In this document: positions 9,466 through 19,980 of the stretch, in pieces
Layout: every line of letters starts with the position of its first letter
How positions within the stretch are numbered: position 1 is the stretch's first letter
Origin: Sternotherus odoratus
Taxonomy: Eukaryota; Chordata; Testudines; Kinosternidae
Assembly: GCA_032164245.1 (NCBI GenBank)
Contig: JAVMKO010000001.1
Location: 285,393,041-285,457,040 of the forward strand
Length of the DNA stretch: 64,000 nt
Direction: 5' to 3'
Notes under the pieces: generated by a model
What the model was told of the DNA's origin: nothing
Databases searched by the model: none
The model's input: the letters and a program-made list of their open reading frames with translations, nothing else
Made by a program: the position numbers and the translations under genes

Positions 9466-9896
9466 CAGCAGAATCTCAGAGTTACAAACACCAAAATTAT
9501 GAACTGACCAGTCAACCACACACCACATTTGGAATCAGAAATATGCAATCAGGCAGCAGCAGAGACACACACGCACACAAACAAAGCAAATACAGTACAA
9601 TACTGTGTTAAACGTAAACTACTCAAAAAAATAAAGGGTAAGTTTTAAAAAAAGATTTTACAAGATGTGAAAGCTGTTTCTGTGTTCGTATCATTTAAAT
9701 GAATTAAAAGCACCATTTAAATGAATTAAAAGCACCATTTTTCTTCTGCATAGTAAAGTTTCAGAACTGTATTCAGTCAATGTTCAGTTGTAAACTTTTG
9801 AAAGAATGACCATAACATTTTGTTCGGAGTTATGAACATTTCAGAGTTACAAACAACCTCTATTCCTGACATGTTTGAAACTCTGAGGTTCTACTG
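9466..9896. mobile_element. Tigger/mariner-type non-autonomous transposon
   Basis: 431 bp between TA duplicates (9464-9465, 9897-9898). Terminal inverted repeats: left CAGCAGAATCTCAGAGTTAC; right, read inward, CAGTAGAACCTCAGAGTTTC. Removing it together with one TA rejoins the CR1 endonuclease codons on either side, which confirms the boundaries. There is no transposase. It includes a short direct repeat of 'atttaaatgaattaaaagc' at 9697-9736. Confidence 0.9.
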
Positions 9897-11201
9897 TATC
9901 CCCATATTGACTGGATACCTGTCACCTCAGAACAGGATGAAGAGATAAAAATCTTAAACACCATTAATTACTGCTTCTTGGAGCAGCTAGTCTGGAACAC
10001 ACAAAGAAAGAGGTAATTCTTGATAGAGCATAGGATCTCTGGTCCAAGAGATGAATATAGCTGAATCTCTCAGTAATGGTGACCATACTGTAATTAAATT
10101 TAACATTCTTGTAGGGGAAGAATACCAAAGAAGCCCACTTCAGTAGCATTTAATTTAAAAAACGTGAACTACAAAAAATGAAGTAGCTAGTTAAATGGAA
10201 ATTAAAAGGAACACTCACAAGAGTGAAATGCCCACAAGCTGCAGGGAAGCTATTTAATAGTACATAATAAAGCCTTAAAATAAACCCCAATTTTTCAAAA
10301 AAAAAACAGTAAGAGGACCCCCCAAAAATGCCACCATAGCTTAACAATGGAGTAAGTCATCCTACTGAGGAAAATAGAAAGGAACTTAAATTCTGGCAAG
10401 GCCGGTGTAAAAGTGTAATTAGGCAAGCCAAAAAATAATTTGAAGAGCACTTAGCAAAAGATTAAAAAAAATGAATTCTGTGCATTGATCTTCACTGCAG
10501 AGGATGTGAGGGAGATTCCCACACCTGAGTCATTCCTTTTAGGTGACAAACGTGAGGAACTTCATAGACCAAGGATTTCAGTAGAGGAGGTTTTGGAACA
10601 AGTTGATAAATTAAATAATAAGAAGTCACCAGGACCAGATGGTATTCACCCAAGAGATCTGAAGGAGCTCATATATGAAATTGCAGAATGACTAACTGTG
10701 GTATGTAACCTATCACTTATATCAGCATTTGTACCAGCTGACTGGAGGATAGTTAATATAAAACCATTTTTTTAAAGGCTCCAGAGACAATCCTGGCAAT
10801 TATAGGCCAGTAAGCCTAACTTCAGTACCTGGCAAATTGGTTAAAACTAGAACAGAATTATCAGATGCACAGGTGATCCTGAAATGTTGTGGGTCAACAA
10901 AGATTTTGCACAGGGAATTCATGCCTCACCCATTTATTATAATTCTTTGAGGGAGTCAACAAGCGTGTGAACAAGGGTGATCCAGCTGATATAGTGTATT
11001 TGGACGTTCAGCCTTTGACAAGACAAACTAAAGGTTTTTAAGCAAAGTAACCAATCATGGAATAAGAAGGTAAGTTCTCTTATGGATCAGTAACTGGTTA
11101 AAAGATAAGAAACAAAAGTCAGTTTTCATAATGGAAAGAGGTAAATAGGGAGGTCCCCCAAGGATCTATATTGGAAGCAGTGCTGTTCAACATATTTATA
11201 A

Positions 11202-11918
11202 GTAAGACGAGGAAGAATTTGTAGCACCTTAGAGACTTACCAGTTTAATTCAGCATAAGCTTTCGTGGGTATAGCCCACTTCATCGGATGCATAGAATGG
11301 ATCAGAAGTAAGATGCATTTATACACACAGAAAGAAAAAAAAACAGTTGTACACTAGCATACACCAATTCTAAGAGTCTGTTTAATTTGGATGGGCTATT
11401 ATCAGCAGGAGAAAAAAATACCTTTTGAAATGGATGTCTGTGTCTGGCAGGAATAACTATTGAAGGTAAATTAACTAGGGAAATGCAATCAATTAGTGTA
11501 GTGAGTGTAAACTGTAAACTGGAATTAATTTTCAAATTGGACACAATAAACCAAGGGCTAAATAGAACTTGTGAATGGTTCTCTCATTACACTAATTGAT
11601 TGCATTTCCCTAGTTAATTTACCTTCAATAGTTATCTCCTGCCAGACACAGAGATCCATTTCAAAAGGTATTTTTTTTCTCCTGCTGATAATGGCCCATC
11701 CAAATTAAACAGCCTCTTAGAATTGGTATGCTAATGTACAACTTTTTTTTGCTTTCTGTGTGTATAAATGCATCTTACTTCTGTTCCATTCTATGCATCT
11801 GATGAAGTGGGCTATAGTTCACGAGAGCTTATGCTGAAATAAACTGATTAGTCTCTAAGGCGCTACAAATTCTTCCTCATCTTATTTACGGATACAGACT
11901 AACACAGCTGCTAATGTT
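11202..11918. mobile_element. Palindromic (inverted-dimer) retroelement, copy 1
   Basis: Two inverted arms of about 290-340 bases (11203-11494 and 11594-11905) head to head around a spacer of about 100 bases. It is flanked by the 13-bp duplication aacatatttataa (11189-11201 and 11919-11931) and inserted in CR1. The right arm carries CTGATGA (11799-11805), a hairpin, GAGA, then GCTTATGC, resembling a hammerhead ribozyme core. The left arm has the complementary version with an intact GAAA. The outer ends carry 'ggtgcc/gctacaa...gatacagactaacac', a motif shared with copies at 13342 and 18590. The long variable-length duplication points to target-primed reverse transcription rather than cut-and-paste. 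A Penelope-like origin is my inference. Confidence 0.8.
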
Positions 11919-12716
11919 AACATATTTATAAATGATCTGAAAAAAGAAGAGGTAAAAAGCGAGGTGGAGAAGCTTGCAGCTGATACAAAATTACTCAAGA
12001 TAGTTAAGTCCAAAGCAGACTGTGAAGAGTTACAAAGGGATCTCACAAAACTGGATGACTGCGCAACAAAATGGTAGATGAAATTAAATGTTGATAAGTG
12101 TAAAGAAATACACACTGGAAAACATAATTCCAACTATGCATACAAAATGATGGAGTCTAAATTAGCTGTTACCACTCAAGAAAAAAATGTGGAGTTGTTG
12201 TAGATAGTTCTCTCTAAACATCCACTCGATGTGCAGTAGCAGTCAAAAAAGCGAACAGAATGTTAGAACAGTTAATATCATAATGCCACTATATAAATAC
12301 ATAGTATGTCCACATCTTGACTACTTCATGTAGTTCTGGTTGCTCCATCTCAAAAAATATATATTAGAACTGGGAAAATTACAGAGAAGCAACATAAATG
12401 ATTAGGGATATGAAACAACTTCCATATGAGGAGTACCTAAAAAGGATGGGACTTTTCAGGTTAGAAAAGAGATGGTTAAGGGGGAGTATGATACAGGTCT
12501 ATACAATCATGAATGTTGTGATGAAAGTGAGTAAGGAAGTGTTATTTACCCCTTCACATAACACAAGAACGAGGAATCATCCAATGAAATTAATAGCCAG
12601 CAGGTTTAAAACAAACATATGGAAGTTCTTTTTCATACAACACAAAGTCAATAATTGCCTTGTTTTGACAGAAGACAGGATACTGGTCAAGATGAACCAT
12701 TGGTCTGACCAAGTAT

Positions 12717-13330
12717 GAACATTCTTATGTTCTTATACATAGCCCATTTTAAATGGTCAGTTTTCTTTGCAGGTGAACTACAAAGAAAAACAAAACTTGT
12801 TTGTGCCTTTCATGCTCCACTAGGATGCATTAACATGGTCTCACTTTTCCTGCATCTGGGGGATTGTTTACATTTGTGACTATCTTGTCATGACTTCTCT
12901 TTCTTATGGCAGACTTTGACATGGGAGTGGGATTATGACCTCACAAGAGGATGAAACCCAAGTTGCAGCTTTTTCACTTCCCCAAATGATGGGAGAGTGG
13001 ACTCTTAAGTCCTACTCAACTTTTCAAGGGTGAGAAACATCAGTGGCGATACCCAGCCCAACACCCAGTGAGGAAATGGTGAAGAAACCAGACAATTGCC
13101 AGGATGTTCAGGGCAAACCAATTTATTGAAGAGTGCTTAGTGCTGGGCCTTGCAACAGGGTTAGTTCCTCTCACGCACTGTCAGGTCACATAGCCAAGTC
13201 TCTGTTCTTTCACTCACTCTTTTGCATGCTGGTGATGTGTTTACGGTGCTTTTAGTGCCTTGGTCCACTGGCCAAAGAAAAAGACCTCTCCTTCCAGGTT
13301 ACAAAAATCCCAAAGGGGTCCAAACAAATA
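12717..13330. other. Unassigned non-coding sequence
   Basis: No coding exon or RNA gene seen. The stretch ends with the first ctttccaccaa duplicate of the next palindromic element (13331-13341). Confidence 0.4.
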
Positions 13331-13341
13331 CTTTCCACCAA

Positions 13342-13558
13342 TCTCAAAGAGGTATCTGTGTTAGTCTGGATCTGCAAAAGTGACAAAGAGTCTTGTAGCA
13401 CCTTATAGACTAACAGATATTTTGGAGCATAAGCTTTTGTGGGTGAAGACCCACTTCATTAGATGTGGGTCTTCATTAGATGAAGTGGGTCTTTGCCCAC
13501 GAAAGCTTATGCTCCAAAATATGTTAGTCTATAAGGTGCTACAAGACTCTTTGTCACT
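13342..13558. mobile_element. Palindromic retroelement, copy 2
   Basis: Short inverted dimer flanked by the 11-bp duplication ctttccaccaa (13331-13341, 13559-13569). The arms meet in the centre at the hammerhead-like motif. On the plus strand this is AGATGA (13478-13483), stem strands 13485-13490 and 13495-13500 (GTGGGT/GCCCAC), GAAA (13501-13504), then GC-TTAT-GC-TC to 13514. The left arm reaches farther out ('tctgtgttagtctggatctgc') than the right arm, which stops at 'actctttgtcact'. Confidence 0.85.
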
Positions 13559-13916
13559 CTTTCCACCAAGTTTTCCTAGGTTTACAGAACATCATGAGCC
13601 TTCATAAAGGGCTCCATCTTCTCAGATCAGTAGGTTCTCAAAGTCTCTAAACCTTCCCCTGAGGCTAAGTTTCCTTATAGGTTCCTTTTCACTAGGTAAA
13701 TCTCCTCTTACTCCAGGAAAGCTTTATAAACAGTTGCCATTCAGACATATCCAACCAAATCCTTCCCACATCATGTACCCATCCTTTCAGGGCCTTTTAC
13801 TGAGAGGCAGATGAAGGCATAACTATACATTCTTGAATGTGAGAACAAGGAGTCTGAACATTTTTTTAGAACCAGACAACAGTCCAGTGGAGAGATTTAA
13901 AGTGGAGCATAACATG

Positions 13917-14166
13917 CCTGTATGGCTAAACCACCCTGAACATGCCTGAGCCTGTCTGATCTCAGAAGCTAAGCAGGGTCAGGCCTGGCTAGTACTTGGA
14001 TGGGAGACCTCATAGGAATACCAGGTGCTGGAGGCTTAACATGGGCATGGGGCTAGCAACTCCACCCCGTAGGGAACCAACTTGCTACTGAAACACCAAC
14101 AACAGAGATGGAGTGCTCTGTGATTGGTGGCCCATACCCCGCCTGGGGGGTGATGGGCAGAGAGAG
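13917..14166 (+). mobile_element. 5S-rRNA-derived SINE
   Basis: Residues 13917-14037 follow 5S rRNA closely, including the internal promoter region ('agaagctaagcagggtc', 'cttggatgggagac') and the 3' end ('ataccaggtgctg'). A tail follows ('catgggcatggggctagcaa', 'ccaccccgtagggaacca') that is not 5S. An 8-bp duplicate ataacatg flanks it (13909-13916, 14167-14174). A second copy with the same tail lies at 62598-62842 on minus, so this is a SINE (SINE3-like) and not a 5S gene. RNA polymerase III transcription through the internal promoter is expected. Confidence 0.85.
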
Positions 14167-14174
14167 ATAACATG

Positions 14175-14499
14175 GCTAGACTGGAAAGGGGAAATGGGAG
14201 AAATATGGAGGCCAGAAAGGAGACTGCAGTTACCAACTCCTGAGAAAAATAATAATGTGTTTTAGAAATTGAGCAGAGTTGAGTTTAGCAATGTTCTCAA
14301 ACATACTTTACATTATTTTTATTGGGTTGTGGGGTATCCTGAACACTTCAGAATATCATGATCAACCTGACTGATTGGGTTAACCATCTGGGTGCTCTAC
14401 ACACAATACTGTCACCGAATAGGACCAACCTATTATCTCACTGTAATGGCAAGTATCAGATAAATATTTCTTATCAATCAGGAGATTCTGTTGTGGTAT
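14175..14499. other. Unassigned non-coding sequence
   Basis: Between the 5S SINE and the LINE C-terminus. No gene or named repeat. Confidence 0.4.
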
Positions 14500-15220
14500 T
14501 AAAGTAATTTCAGAGACTGTCTCGCCAGGTGTTCAACAATCACAACATCAGAAAACATACTCAATGGTTAGTTTACCAAGAGGTAGTAATCCCAACTCTT
14601 CTCTATGGCTGTGAGACTTGGGTGACCTATAAAAAACACCTGAAAAACCTGGAATGACAGCACCAGCATTTTCTTCAGAAGATCCTCAACATTAATGTGA
14701 TGATCCTCCCACTTTATGTCAGTGTCTTCACCGAGGCCAACATCTTCAGTTTTGAGGCCCTGATTATCCAGTACCAGCTGAGGTGGAGCGGGCACTGTAC
14801 ACATGCCTGATGTACACTTACCAAAACAACTGCCGTATGCCCAATTCACCAGAGGAGAAAGGAAACAGGGAGGCCAGAAGAAATGATTTAAAGACACCCT
14901 CAACATCAAGAGATGTGGCATCGAAACCACACACTGGGAGACAGCAGCCCAGGATAGAGATCACTGGTGAAGACTTGTCAGAGAGGGAACGTCCACTTTT
15001 GAGGAAAATCGCCTTGCCCTGATCACAGAAAAATGCCAGAAAAGAAAGAAAAGACAACAATCACAATGCAATCATGGTCAAACCCTGTCTTCCAACACGA
15101 CCTGCAACATCTGCCAATGAGCCTGTGGCTCAAGAACTGGACTCCTCAGTCACTAAAGGACCCATGAAAAATAAAACCTGTGAAAGATCATCCTCGACCT
15201 CTAGGAATTGTCAACAATGA
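14500..15220 (+). mobile_element. LINE fragment, reverse-transcriptase C-terminus (I/Nimb-like?)
   Basis: Translation gives 'VVIPTLLYGCETWVTYKKHL', then 'NIFSFEALIIQYQLRWSGHC', 'KQGGQKKRFKDTLNIKRCGI', and a C-terminal CNIC..C..H-type zinc-finger-like stretch. This block order (YGCETW, LRWxGH, basic KRFKD, terminal finger) is typical of the C-terminal part of some non-LTR retrotransposons and differs from CR1. The clade is tentative. There are stops at several positions and the copy is 5'-truncated. It sits 330 bases after the 5S SINE, and any relation between the two is unproven. Confidence 0.65.
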
Positions 15221-15239
15221 CCAGTACCAAATACAGAGG

Positions 15240-15520
15240 TAACATCCTCTCTACTCCCACTTGATATTCCCCCTGTTTATACATCTAAAGATCGCATTAT
15301 CCCTTTGGGCCACAGCACTGTCCTGGGAGCTCATGTTCAGCTGATTATACATCAGAATCCCTGAGTCTTTTTCAAAATCTCTGCTTCCCAGGATAGAGTC
15401 CCCCATCCTGTACATATGGCTTATGTCCTTTGTTCCTAGATGTAAGATTTTACAACTGGCCAAATTAAAGCACATATTGTTTGCTGGTGCTTACCAAGAT
15501 GATCCATATTTCTCGGTATC
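15240..15520 (-). mobile_element. CR1 LINE fragment (RT C-terminal part)
   Basis: On minus, 'FNLASCKILHLGTKDISHMYRMGDSILG' then 'DFEKDSGILMYNQLNMSSQ' and 'IFRCINRG' match the CR1 pattern 'CKVLHLG...Y.LG...EKDLG...M..Q'. Old and short. A related fragment lies at 57394-58210 in the same orientation. Confidence 0.75.
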
Positions 15521-15639
15521 AGTATTATCATATTAGAAGCTGTTATTTACATTACAGTAACTCCTAGGGGCTCAGATACTATAGTGATGGGCGGCAACGT
15601 AAAATCCTAAAATAAAGAGGCTCCAACTATGTGACTAGC

Positions 15640-15890
15640 ATGGTGCAAGATGTCGTACAAACACATAGTAAAGCAGTCCATGGCACAAAGAGTTTACAAT
15701 CTAAATAGACAAGACAATGGGGGGTGGAAGGAAGTATCATTATCCCCAGTCTTTAGTTGGGAGCTGAGGCATAAAAATGGAGCGATTTGTCTAAAGCCAC
15801 ACAAGAAATCTGTGAGTAGATCTGGGAATTGAACCAAGAGTTCCTGTGTCCCCTTAACCACAAGACCACTCTTCCTTTCAATTGTGAGTA
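15640..15890 (-). repeat. MIR/CORE-type SINE
   Basis: On minus: 'gtcttgtggttaagggga' (tRNA-derived head) and 'tggttcaattcccagatct' (B-box-like), then the conserved 'gacttt..caaatc' core and 'ctcagctcccaac' region. Strongly diverged. Confidence 0.6.
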
Positions 15891-15899
15891 AACTCTCTA

Positions 15900-17270
15900 A
15901 TTCTGGTAATGATTTTCTAAAGCACAATCTTGCAGCAACTGGCAACTATGGCCAGATTATTATTTTTCAGCGTCTGCTTCCATAAGCATCCCAGTGGCCT
16001 TTACAAGTGGTGCTGATCATGTAGAACACACCAAGGGAAGTTGTGTGTGGGGGGGTTGTTTCGCCTTCTCTGAGTGGAAATAAGACAAGGAAGCACAGTA
16101 ACTGAACATTCCTTTTATCTCAGGATTTTGTGTTTCACAGTTTTGTTCCTTTCTCTAATCAAACTCTCAATTTTTTCTTCTTCGCACTCCAGCACAGAAG
16201 ATAATAAGGTAAGAGAGACAGAAGGAGAACTATGAAAATACTGACTTCCTACTTCTCCTCACACTCCGAGGTTGTATGTGTTTTTATGCTCTAAATTGTG
16301 TTTGATCAGTGGGTGCTCTCAGTTAGGAGAGAGCCTCGGAGAAGAACAAAAAGAAATTGAGAACCTCCTGCATTCAGCCTTCCCCTCCCTCTGGGCTCCA
16401 GGCTGCTGTGATATATTCTTATTATAATGACTTTGAAGGAGGGGAAGGAAGCTCTGAGAATACAGCCAGCTGCAATTTAGCTACGGAGTCAAAATCCCAT
16501 CTTTGCTTTGGCGTATGAGAAAACCAATGGGATCTAGTAGAGCAAACACTTAATCAACTAAGAAAAAAGAATAGAGTTGCACCATCCCCTCTCAAAGAAA
16601 AGGAAGGGTGGATCAAGAGGAGTCATTCTCGTCCTGCGTAGCAAGGAGCTGAGGTTGGGCAGACCAAGGGATATTACACTGGTAATCAACTGGACATAAT
16701 GTGCATGTACATTGCCCACTAGTGACTGGCTTACAGAATATAAAAGCTAAAATAGTGCAAGGCTTCCGGTGGGTACCAATGGCTGTGAGATATCTCGCTA
16801 CCACCTACCCTTATTATGAACAAGCTTTATCTGTGCCTACCAGGCTCCCCAACTCCACCGGCCATAATCTTCACAAGCACTCCTCCCTGGGCTTCACCGT
16901 TACTTTACAAATTAGCATTATATACACGGCAATCCTCAAATCTACCACCCAGCTCCCTGGAGTGTCTAGCTCCGATCCACTAGATACTTGCATTGTTCAC
17001 TGATCATATACTTCCAAAGAAACAGTGCACCCCAGCTTACAAGTTCCACTTCCCATCACTGCTCTGCTTAGCACACAGTGCTTAGACATGTTGATAGTGA
17101 AATCAAGTACAAGTTTGTTTAACAAAGCACAGAGATTCAAGTGATAGCAGGTATTAGAAACAAATGGTTTCCTAGAGTTTCCTATGGAGTAGCGACTCAC
17201 TGACTGATACGGAAGGTGTGCACATGCAATCATGGACTGGAAGAATGATCTTGTGGGTACAACACAGTAG
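15900..17270. other. Unassigned non-coding sequence
   Basis: Anonymous DNA. 17050-17180 resembles an LTR leader seen elsewhere in such genomes ('agtacaagtttgtttaacaa'), but I cannot define ends. No exon was recognised. Confidence 0.3.
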
Positions 17271-17274
17271 TAAG

Positions 17275-17400
17275 CATCGGAAAAGTGGGTTCTCTTCCCA
17301 GTTTTGCCATGGACTTCCTGGGTGACCTTGGAACTCTCTGTGACTCTATTTTCAAAATAGGGATAATCCCGTGACCAGATGCTTCCATAATGAATGCACC
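17275..17400 (+). repeat. MIR-type SINE fragment
   Basis: Contains 'gggttctcttcccagttttg', 'cctgggtgaccttgga' and 'tattttcaaaatagggataa', the order found in MIR elements (B box, core, 'aaaatggggataat'). Confidence 0.6.
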
Positions 17401-17404
17401 AGAA

Positions 17405-18525
17405 AAGAATGCCCAGAATATAAGTCCTCCTTACTCAGCAGGTGTGTTGAGGCTTAATAGAGTAACATCCAGTTGGTAAGCAGTTTGGGAAACTTGGCTG
17501 GAAGGGGCTGTGTATATTTGTGTGAAGTGTTAATATTAGTGCATGTATACTAGAGAGAGATCACTCAATAGTGCCTGCAGTTAATGAAAGCAGAAATGTT
17601 AACAAAAAACAACAGTTTACCCAAAAGTACAGACTGATCCGAGGTCTGTGTTAGGAATTCCCTGTACCAAGAGTCCAGCAGGAGGGGCTGACTGCAAAAC
17701 AAGCTGGGCTACATGCAGGTACGCCACAGTAAATGCAAGCAATCCCTAGCCACAGGAAGGGCTGTATGGTCAGCAGAGAGACTGGCTTTTAATAAAATGC
17801 TAAGGAGGTAAAGAAATCCATCTTTTAAACTAGATCTCCAAAATCAGAGACAGAAACTCTGACGATTCTATCCATAGGCTCTGCTCAAATGATAGAGAAT
17901 GTCAAAAATCAAATTGATTTACTAGCTAGGAGGTTAATGGAAGGAGGCCATGGATAATGGGCCGGGAGTTGATCAGACAAGGGGAAAAACTGCATCACTG
18001 GAGGAATTCTCTCTGCTGCAGAAGAGAGTAAGACAGACAGACCAAGCTATTATTCCCTCTGTTAAGTACATACTGTGTTCTCCAGTATCAAGATATGTGA
18101 AGGAGACCGACTTCAGCCATTGGCACATTCCAGGAGCTGCAGATACATCATTAGGAGGCGGATTTAAAAATCATCCCATGAGGTTACATAACTGAGGATG
18201 GAATTTAGGATAAACAGGAGTATGTAGAGTTTAATCTTGGGTTAATTATATTTATTCAATTAGCACCCAAAAGTGTGGTAGTTGCTATATAGTTTCTAAT
18301 CTTTAACCCTTACCTGTTTTTAAATCTCTACCCTTGACCAGTTTCTATTCTTGGTGGCTTTATTCATAATCATTTGGGTCTTTTTACCTCTTGGCTATTT
18401 TTATTTGTGTGAAGAAGTATATTTGAAATATATTTTCACAAAAGAAGACTCATTTACCTGCAAATATTATGATAGGATAATAAAAAGTACATTTCCATCC
18501 ACTTACTGGTAAGGAATGCTACATT
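17405..18525. other. Unassigned non-coding sequence
   Basis: No coding region or named repeat identified. Confidence 0.35.
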
Positions 18526-18529
18526 CAAC

Positions 18530-19035
18530 ACAGAATAATAATTTGCACTTATAAAGCCCACTGCATGGGAAAATCTCAAATGCTTTACACTCAGTATCAG
18601 AGGGGTAGCCATGTTAGTCTTGATCTGCAAAAGCTACAAAGAGTCCTATGGCACCTTATAGACTAACAGATGTATTAGAGCATAAGTTTTTGTGGGTGAA
18701 TACCCACCTCGTCAGATGCATGCAGTGGAAGTGACCCACTGCATGCATCTGACGAAGTCATTTCCACTGCATGCATCCAACGAAGTGGGTATTCACCCAC
18801 GAAAGCTTATGCTCTAATTCATCTATTAGTTTATAAGGTGCCACAGGACTCTTTAAATGCTTTACAGACATTAATGAATTAAGCCTCCTAGCTTTCCTGG
18901 AAGGTAAGTCTTATCTCTATTTCAAAGATGGGGAAGTTAAGGCACAGACAGGTTAAAACGACTGTCTAAGGACATGCAATGAGTGGGCAGCAGAGATGAG
19001 AATAGAACACAAGAGTCTTGATTCCCCTGCTGTAG
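18530..19035 (-). repeat. MIR/L2-type relic split by palindromic element
   Basis: Left part 18530-18577 and right part 18867-19035 ('agatggggaagttaaggcac', 'gcagcagagatgagaataga') are in MIR orientation on minus. They are separated by the insertion 18590-18854, which duplicated aaatgctttaca. Confidence 0.6.
18590..18854. mobile_element. Palindromic retroelement, copy 3
   Basis: Flanked by the 12-bp duplication aaatgctttaca (18578-18589, 18855-18866). Head-to-head arms around a centre rich in 'tgcatgcat'. The right arm has CCAACGA (18777-18783), paired strands 18785-18790 and 18795-18800, GAAA (18801-18804), GC-TTAT-GC-TC to 18814. A second, central CTGACGA lies at 18749-18755. The left arm extends to 'tatcagaggggtagccatgt', while the right arm stops at 'ccacaggactcttt'. 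Same family as 11202 and 13342. Confidence 0.85.
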
Positions 19036-19884
19036 GAATTAGACAGACTCCTCAGAATTATGTGTCTAGCAGACTTCTGTCATCTCTTCTGAAGAGAGTG
19101 TTACATAGTGGGTAAAGAAAGCGAAATGATAGTCAAAGCTCCCTCTGTAAAATAGGACTAATATTTACCTTACATGCACATGTATTGTAAAGTTAGTTCC
19201 TTAATATTTGTAGAATATTTTGAATTCCTCAGATGAAACCTTTATAAATGAGTAAACTAACATTGTCATTTAAACCACAAAGGTATTTAACTGACATTAT
19301 TATGTCTGTAAATTGTATAAAGGACAGCAGAATCAAACACACGTATGTGTTTGGATGTTTCTAGTTGCTAAGCTCCAATGTTTTGCGACTCCTGTAATAG
19401 ACTGAGTGGTAGGGACCTGGAGAAGGAAAAATCAAGGCTACTGATGTCAGTAGCAGTTTTGCCATGGTCTCCAATGGAACCAGGACCCTTAAGATTGTGA
19501 TTCTCTCCTATGTAGCAGATAAAGATTGAGATTGACAAGGATATTTCACAAGAGAAGAGGGAAATATTTGGATTTGTATTTTATTATTGGAGCATTGAGA
19601 TCAATGGAAGTGAATTTACTCCTTCCAGTGGTGAACTTGACCTGTTTTACCTGCAGAGTGAGGTCTGAGAGCATGTGTCTCTGCTTTCTATGGTATTCAA
19701 TTATTCAACAGATTCTCTTACCATGTACGTTAGGGAAATATTACCGGGGCTCCATGGGTTTCAGAGTTCTAGTTTCTCATCGGCAAATCAAAACAGGTAA
19801 CAACAGACTTTTGTTCAAATGTAAAGCATCATGCCTTAGGCAGTATGGTCCTAATTTAAAGTCTACATGGAACCGGAAACAGTG
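19036..19884. other. Unassigned non-coding sequence
   Basis: Contains a 130-codon open stretch at 19526-19918 with no family resemblance, no splice logic and no repeat assignment. I treat it as non-coding. Confidence 0.4.
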
Positions 19885-19980
19885 GGGGGAAATTTTCAAT
19901 GCCATAAAGGGAAGTTAGGCACCCAACTCCCATTGACTTTCAATGGCAATTGAAAAGTGCCTTTTGAAAATCTTCCCCAG
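19885..19980. repeat. Short palindromic MITE
   Basis: Ends 'ggggaaattttca' and 'tgaaaatcttccc' are inverted, and the centre holds 'aactcccattgactttcaat'. It shares the 'taggcacc(t/c)aactcccattga' core with the element at 35637-35724. Confidence 0.6.

Larger units (their letters stand above)
9358..12716 (+). mobile_element. CR1-type LINE, degenerate and interrupted twice
   Basis: A non-LTR retrotransposon relic. The endonuclease end is seen as 'IIMGDFNY' just before 9466 and resumes as 'PHIDW' after 9898. The reverse-transcriptase start is recognisable at 10485-10691, with 'VEEVLEQVDKLNNKKSPGPDGIHPRDLKEL', followed by broken RT sequence ('CNLSLISAFVPADWR'). The thumb/C-terminal part continues after the second insertion (11932 on), and the 3' end is at 12400-12716 ('YEEYLKRMGLFRLEKRWLRG'), finishing with the CR1-like short repeat 'ttcttatgttctta'. 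Stops and frameshifts are frequent. It is cut by a Tigger-like element (9466-9896) and a palindromic element (11202-11918). Several gaps suggest internal loss. Confidence 0.85.

Noticed and set aside
13917..14037. Functional 5S rRNA gene
   Set aside because: Several changes in the 5S body, a SINE tail follows directly, flanking duplicates are present, and a sister copy has the same tail.
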